12,500 bases of DNA from positions 21,734,621 to 21,747,120 of the forward strand of contig NC_135559.1 of NCBI RefSeq assembly GCF_964340395.1. Reading direction: 5' to 3'. Made by a program: the position numbers and the translations under genes. The stretch is from Glandiceps talaboti. Its lineage: Eukaryota > Hemichordata > Enteropneusta > Spengelidae. Within the stretch, counting starts at the first letter, position 1, and every line of letters begins with the position of its first letter. The notes beneath the pieces are model-generated. The model searched no databases, had not been told where the DNA came from, and saw only the letters and a program-made list of their open reading frames with translations. Positions 9,201-12,500 of this stretch are shown one piece after another.

Positions 9201-12200
9201 ACCTGATAGCAAATATATAGACATACAATAGACCCGTTGTATATCGATACTGATTTTAACATGGCTGTTCTATGCCCTAGTCGAACGTTCATTTCCATTT
9301 GCTAACTCTCGACGACACGTAGTCGAACGCTAATGACACTAAATTATTGTCAATACTTGTTTGCTGATTAAAATTTATTTTGAAAGATCCAATAAGCTGA
9401 TATCTTACCATACTAACGACTTTGAAAGATCCAATAAGTTGATATCTTACCATACTAACGACTTTGAAATGCATCAGAAATTCAGAATATATAGGATATA
9501 TACTTGACACATTCAATTGTGCGTCTGTATAAAAACCCTAAACATTAAATGTTATCGAGACTTGCAATATGTCATAGATATATGTATTAATATGAACTTC
9601 AGTTTTTGTAAATAATGTTGCTATGAAACACAAAGATAACTACACTCACATCTTGCCATAACAAACCGTTGATACTATTATCAAGATTAAAAACAGAACT
9701 GCAGATAGTGTAGATGTTCCGATGATGGTTATCCACCCAGTGTCGGATATCGGCAATGATGTTGCTGGAGGTCCTGAAAGAAACATCGAAATATAGTAAG
9801 AATGTTGCTTGACTAATTTTCAAGTTGAAACATTAATCTTGAATAAAGCTAATTGGTTAACGATAGTACAATATAAAAAAAATAATATCATTGATTTATA
9901 CTGTAACAGAAAAGACAAGACGGACATTCCTTGGTATGTTGTATATTGTATAACTAGACAATTTATGAATCCACTTAAATGTGATTCAATACAAAGTATT
10001 GTTAATATCAATAACAGTCACCATATCTAAATGTGTTGAATTCGATGAGCTTTTTAGTATTCAAACATTGTTGTCCACTACAGAAGAAAAAAACGTTTAA
10101 TAATGCACCTCGACAACTCAATGTAAATTAGATATTATATATTTTATTATCATAAATATAACACAAGGTTAACCAATTCTTACCAGCAGTCGTCGTCGTT
10201 GGACTAGCAGTTGTCGTTACCGGTTGAACATCAATAATTATGAAACAGGTTCTAGAAGAAACACAGTAGCATATTATATCAGTTACTTCATACAATAGAA
10301 GAAGAGACAAAAATGATGAATTGAAACCTTAAAAACAAACTATGCTTTCAAATATGTCTAACCCTACTAAATCAGTACAATTAAAATATATTAGGTCGAT
10401 AGTATTATACATTCACACATTACACCGATGAACAGTACTAAAGTAAAAAAAATAAGACATGTCCAATTGTATCGTTTTTATGCGATGTACATAATCCCAA
10501 AACAATGGACTATGAATACTTAACTTGTATTGACTAGTATGTCATTAATGATAACAATAATTATTACCCTATTTTGACTAGTGTATCACTGATGGTATCA
10601 ATAATTCTTACCCTGTCTTGACTAGTATGTCATTGATGGTAACACTGATAGTTAGATTATACTGTAAGGTTTGAATGTCTAGCTCATTCCGTACCACCAC
10701 GTCATTTGTCTCGTCATCAATTCCAAAAGTGTTCTGAAAATGTATTAACATTACATCTTATATAGTGTTCAATATACGTATCTTTTTGTTATTTCACAGT
10801 GTATAATCTATTATATTTATGTTGTTCAAAACATTAGGTCAATTTCTCTGATTAGTTCCAGTTCTTTAATGTTGATATATAAACTTCAAATCTGTGATTG
10901 ATGTACGAAATAATTACAATCTGTAGGTATTATCATTGGTTGAATAGGTCAATATCGAATGACCCGACTTTTCACGTTAAACACATATGTCAATGGTAAA
11001 ATTGTAACAACATATCAATTCACTAATTACATTGACTATTGCCATGGAAACAAAGTAAATGTTTACAATGTTTGACACTATACTACTTACCCCAACATTT
11101 CCCTTCGTAATTGAAAAAAATTGCTGTGGTTGCACACGTGAAGAGTTGACATCTGGCCTTAGTGTAATATTTAATTTAGTTCCAGTGTCAGTTGTCTCTG
11201 GTATCGACACTGTGTATACATCTGTATAACGATAAGAATGTTGTTTAAACTATAAACACTTAAGTTCCCCTCATCGTGTAAGTCCAAACTAAAGACAAAT
11301 ACGTGGGAGGGGGGATGTATTCCACAATATTACTGTGCCAGAAGATTTCAATTTTACAACCAGTACCAACAAATCTCAATTGGCTTCCATATTTCAAAAT
11401 CATAAACATTATGCGCTATTCGTCTTCTTTGTGATGTTGTTCTGTTTGCCTAGTAATTTATTTAGTTATAAATAATGTTGAAATATATTTATTTTTTTCA
11501 TTATTTATATTCCCAGCTATTTTTTTTATTTATTATTTATATTCCCAGCTATTTTTTTATTTATTATTTATATTCCCAGCTATTTTTTTATTTATTATTT
11601 ATATTCCCAACTATTCATGATATTTTAGGGTTTTAATGTTCAGATTTGACTTTCCTGTTAATTCCTAGAGATAACAGGAAAGTCGAATCTGAACCTGACT
11701 CCCCCAAAAAATAAAACCCAGGGAATGTAAATGATAAATAAATAATTATATTTCAACATTACTTATAACTAGACACAACTGTAGTAACAATTCGTCAATA
11801 CATCATTATGTAAACGTACGTATGAACTTGAAATTGCCGGTTACTAATCACGTATGGAACTTTGATCAAACAAAATTGAAAACAAAATTATATTATTTAC
11901 CTTTCCCACATGTAGGAATATAATCATAAGTGACGAGAATATTTAGCCATGTAAAGGTGGGTCCTGGTTTTGTTTGTATGTGGGTCGGTATGATTGGTTT
12001 TTGGTTACTAACCACTACAATCATCTAGAGAAAAAGATTTAATGTAAATTAGTCAAAATAAATTAAAATCGATGAAATGGGAAATGAGATAATATTATCA
12101 ACCATTAATTAGAGCTGTTACAATATGTAGAACATAGAAAGGAATAACCAACATAAAACATGATACGCATCTGTAGTGCAATGATCAAACGAGAACTTAA

Positions 12201-12474
12201 AGTTATATGTCCTAAATAATCTATTTGTAGGTTGTTACACATTTGTATGAATACATACCTCGATTGATATGCTTGAAGTTCTATTTGGGTCGTAGAGGGC
12301 GTCTTTGGTTGTGATGATTCCCTTAGTGTGATCAATGTTGAAGTATGTGTGTGGTGATATTTCACCGCCCATTCCAGACCTTGCACGTGCAAACGTAAAG
12401 TAACATTCTGTGTTGACACCAATGTCTGCATCACTTACATTGAGTTCAGCTACAATATATCCTGTGTTGGAATC
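2914..12474 (-). CDS. Cadherin-repeat single-pass membrane protein, C-terminal part (8 exons, 5' end outside window)
   Basis: Joined minus-strand exons 12474-12259, 12024-11901, 11221-11091, 10733-10612, 10251-10184, 9773-9650, 9060-9000 and 3234-2914 total 1167 nt, that is 388 residues and a TAG stop. Every intron begins GT and ends AG, and the junction phases (0,1,0,2,1,2,0) agree without exception, which is strong internal support. Residues 1-80 or so form a cadherin repeat with the calcium-site stretch SDADIGVN. Residues about 114-206 form a second, degenerate repeat. A Thr-rich stalk (about 207-221) precedes a transmembrane helix at about 234-259 and a roughly 128-residue cytoplasmic tail. 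The protein should act at the cell surface in adhesion or signalling. The tail lacks a recognisable catenin-binding region, so this is not a classical cadherin. The exact subfamily (protocadherin-15-like, CDHR-like or other) cannot be decided from this fragment. Upstream repeats and signal peptide must lie beyond 12500. Confidence 0.85.
3235..3510 (-). other. Intron sequence between terminal exon and minisatellite
   Basis: Unique AT-rich intron flank on the acceptor side of the 5765-bp intron. It includes ATG at 3482 on the plus strand, which opens directly into the repeat frame; this ATG has an A at -3 but no promoter or upstream exon that I can see. Confidence 0.6.
4561..6120. repeat. 1020-bp higher-order duplication within the minisatellite
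   Basis: Positions 4561-5100 recur unchanged at 5581-6120, an offset of 1020 bp or 34 units. The copied stretch includes rare variants: a CAAAGGGAT unit (4711 and 5731) and a TTGTTAA unit (4801 and 5821). After 6120 one extra unit is present and similarity resumes at an offset of 1050 bp. The in-frame TAA that interrupts the plus-strand frame at 4808-4810 and 5828-5830 is therefore one mutation copied, not two events. Confidence 0.9.
6511..8595. repeat. 1170-bp higher-order duplication built from 570- and 300-bp blocks
   Basis: Marker unit CCATAGAAATCAC occurs near 5391, 6561, 7131, 7431, 7731 and 8301, so spacings are 1170, 570, 300, 300 and 570 bp. The CACCAAGATGAT marker (6701, 7271, 7571, 7871, 8441) repeats the 570-300-300-570 pattern. 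Positions 6511-7425 match 7681-8595 at an offset of 1170 bp with two differences that I found by eye. This shows recent duplication of blocks of 10, 19 and 39 units. Confidence 0.88.
9000..9060 (-). CDS. Cadherin gene exon: basic juxtamembrane segment
   Basis: Acceptor CCTATAATATACAG and donor GTGAGG flank only 61 nt. It enters in phase 2 and leaves in phase 0, exactly what is needed to link the transmembrane exon to the terminal exon. The translation LRLRSMLPKSGNSVAKEKTK is strongly basic, as expected just inside the membrane, and continues naturally into KKSKPRKTPKW of the last exon. Its donor lies only 48 bp from the end of the giant minisatellite. Confidence 0.75.
9379..9462. repeat. 42-bp direct tandem duplication in intron
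   Basis: Copies 9379-9420 and 9421-9462 differ at one base (AAGCTGA against AAGTTGA), with a short third start at 9463. On the minus strand each copy carries AGTATGGTAAGATATC, a good-looking 5' splice site, inside the intron between the transmembrane and juxtamembrane exons. Confidence 0.9.
9650..9773 (-). CDS. Cadherin gene exon: transmembrane helix
   Basis: Acceptor GATGTTTCTTTCAG and donor GTGAGT flank 124 nt, entering in phase 1 and leaving in phase 2. After PPATSLPISDTG comes an uninterrupted hydrophobic run WITIIGTSTLSAVLFLIL plus IIVSTVCY (about 26 residues), ending in GK and then the basic stretch of the next exon. This is a single-pass type I arrangement with the positive charges inside. 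Confidence 0.85.
10184..10251 (-). CDS. Cadherin gene exon: last beta strand and Thr-rich stalk
   Basis: Acceptor GTGTTTCTTCTAG and donor GTAAGA flank a short 68-nt exon, entering in phase 2 and leaving in phase 1. GTCFIIIDVQP supplies the final strand of the repeat. PVTTTASPTTTTA is a Ser/Thr-rich segment, likely an O-glycosylated stalk between the last repeat and the membrane. The short length would make this exon hard to find without phase matching to its neighbours. Confidence 0.8.
10530..10650. repeat. 44-bp tandem repeat copying an exon end and its splice donor
   Basis: Units begin at 10530, 10574 and 10618 with TTGACTAGT. The rightmost copy overlaps the 3' end of exon 10733-10612, and the unit boundary includes its donor. 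The middle copy keeps a weaker donor (GGGTAATA on minus) and the leftmost has lost it. The two left copies are intronic. Confidence 0.88.
10612..10733 (-). CDS. Cadherin gene exon: second half of membrane-proximal repeat
   Basis: Acceptor ATACATTTTCAG and donor GTAAGA flank 122 nt, entering in phase 0 and leaving in phase 2. The sequence NTFGIDDETNDVVVRNELD completes the 'F.Id..Tg.i.v...LD' signature, and QYNLTISVTIND matches 'Y.L.v.v.D'. The last 33 or so nt of the exon together with its donor are tandemly copied in the downstream intron (10530-10617). Confidence 0.85.
11091..11221 (-). CDS. Cadherin gene exon: first half of membrane-proximal cadherin-like repeat
   Basis: Acceptor TCGTTATACAG and donor GTAAGT flank 131 nt, entering in phase 1 and leaving in phase 0. 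The start DVYTVSIPETTDTGTKLN fits the opening of a cadherin repeat (Y.v.i.E....Gt.l). The expected DxDxGxN calcium motif is replaced by RPDVNSSRVQ, with only a D and an N kept. FFSITKGNVG then matches the F.I....G strand. Sequons NIT and NSS are present. This repeat probably binds calcium poorly or not at all. Confidence 0.85.
11463..11771. mobile_element. Fold-back element in cadherin intron
   Basis: The ends are TAGTTATAAATAATGTTG (left, 11463) and its near-complement ending TATAACTA (right, 11771), which may represent TA target duplications around an inverted terminus. The centre has a hairpin with arms AACAGGAAAGTC and GACTTTCCTGTT, extended by GAATCTGAAC and GTTCAGATTTG. The left arm is lengthened by a 31-bp tandem expansion, so the arms are unequal. 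No coding frame is present. Confidence 0.75.
11492..11614. repeat. 31-bp tandem repeat, four copies, inside the fold-back element
   Basis: Four near-identical units contain TTTATTATTTATATTCCC followed by AGCTAT (AACTAT in the last). They lie only in the left arm; the right arm has a single counterpart near GGGAATGTAAATG, so the expansion followed insertion of the element. Confidence 0.88.
11901..12024 (-). CDS. Cadherin gene exon: end of repeat and inter-repeat linker
   Basis: Acceptor TTTTTCTCTAG and donor GTAAAT flank 124 nt, entering in phase 0 and leaving in phase 1. Joined to the previous exon it reads SISIEMIVVVSNQ, the terminal hydrophobic beta strand of a cadherin repeat. The canonical DxNDNxPxF linker that should follow is replaced by SNQKPIIPTHIQ, so the calcium-binding linker is degenerate here. 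The remainder (TFTWLNILVTYDYIPTCGK) leads into the next repeat and is not typical cadherin sequence. Confidence 0.8.
12259..12474 (-). CDS. Cadherin gene, first visible exon: cadherin repeat with DxD calcium site
   Basis: Acceptor TTGCACTTGATAG precedes the exon and donor GTATGT follows it; 216 nt, 72 codons, phase 0 at both ends. The translation contains VAELNVSDADIGVN, which fits the cadherin pattern of a hydrophobic strand followed by xDxDxGxN. It continues with YFNIDHTKGIITT, matching the 'F.I....G.I.t' strand of the family, and ALYDPN, matching the usual 'LDyE' position. Sequons NVS (residue 12) and NRT (residue 64) suggest extracellular glycosylation. The exon lacks the N-terminal strand of the repeat (the usual P.F and E.. 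motif), so at least one more exon lies upstream, outside the window. Confidence 0.85.
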
Positions 12475-12500
12475 CTATCAAGTGCAATTAGAAATTGTTA

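Noticed and set aside
9289-9516. 75-codon minus-strand frame as a gene
   Set aside because: Much of it is the 42-bp duplication read in frame, and it lies in an intron; kept only as a weak cryptic-exon note.

Overview
The window looks like part of a metazoan nuclear genome, most likely a marine invertebrate and probably a mollusc. It is AT-rich and intron-rich, with GT-AG splice sites, several hairpin-type non-autonomous elements, a tetranucleotide microsatellite and a very large minisatellite. The mollusc guess rests on a resemblance, from memory only, between the element at 1674-2050 and repeats of bivalve genomes. No prokaryotic features, rRNA, tRNA or CRISPR array are visible.

The one gene I can build with confidence lies on the minus strand and fills the window from its right edge to about 2.6 kb. 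Eight exons (12474-12259, 12024-11901, 11221-11091, 10733-10612, 10251-10184, 9773-9650, 9060-9000, 3234-2914) have consensus splice sites and compatible phases. They join into one open frame of 388 residues plus a stop, with the 5' part beyond the window. The protein is the C-terminal part of a single-pass, non-classical cadherin-repeat membrane protein: one cadherin repeat, a degenerate membrane-proximal repeat, a short Ser/Thr stalk, a transmembrane helix, a basic juxtamembrane region and an acidic tyrosine-bearing tail.

The last intron (8999-3235, 5765 bp) is almost entirely a 30-bp minisatellite: 181 complete units in perfect register (3511-8940) plus 10 bases. It has nested higher-order duplications of 300, 570, 1020 and 1170 bp. 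Because the unit is a multiple of three and poor in stops, long open frames appear in several frames on both strands, the longest being 1820 codons on the minus strand. I treat these as by-products of the repeat, not as genes.

The left 2.9 kb holds no firm gene. It contains an uncertain small plus-strand ORF (492-647), a two-strand poly(A) palindrome (865-876), a GACA/GGCA microsatellite (981-1127) abutting a fold-back element (1132-1441), a MITE-like element (1674-2050) and the 3' UTR of the cadherin gene. Inside that UTR, on the sense strand, is an inverted repeat (2711-2822) whose loop resembles a hammerhead ribozyme core; this is the most speculative but potentially most interesting small signal. 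Introns of the gene carry another fold-back element (11463-11771) and two short tandem duplications that copy splice-donor-like sequence (10530-10650, 9379-9462).
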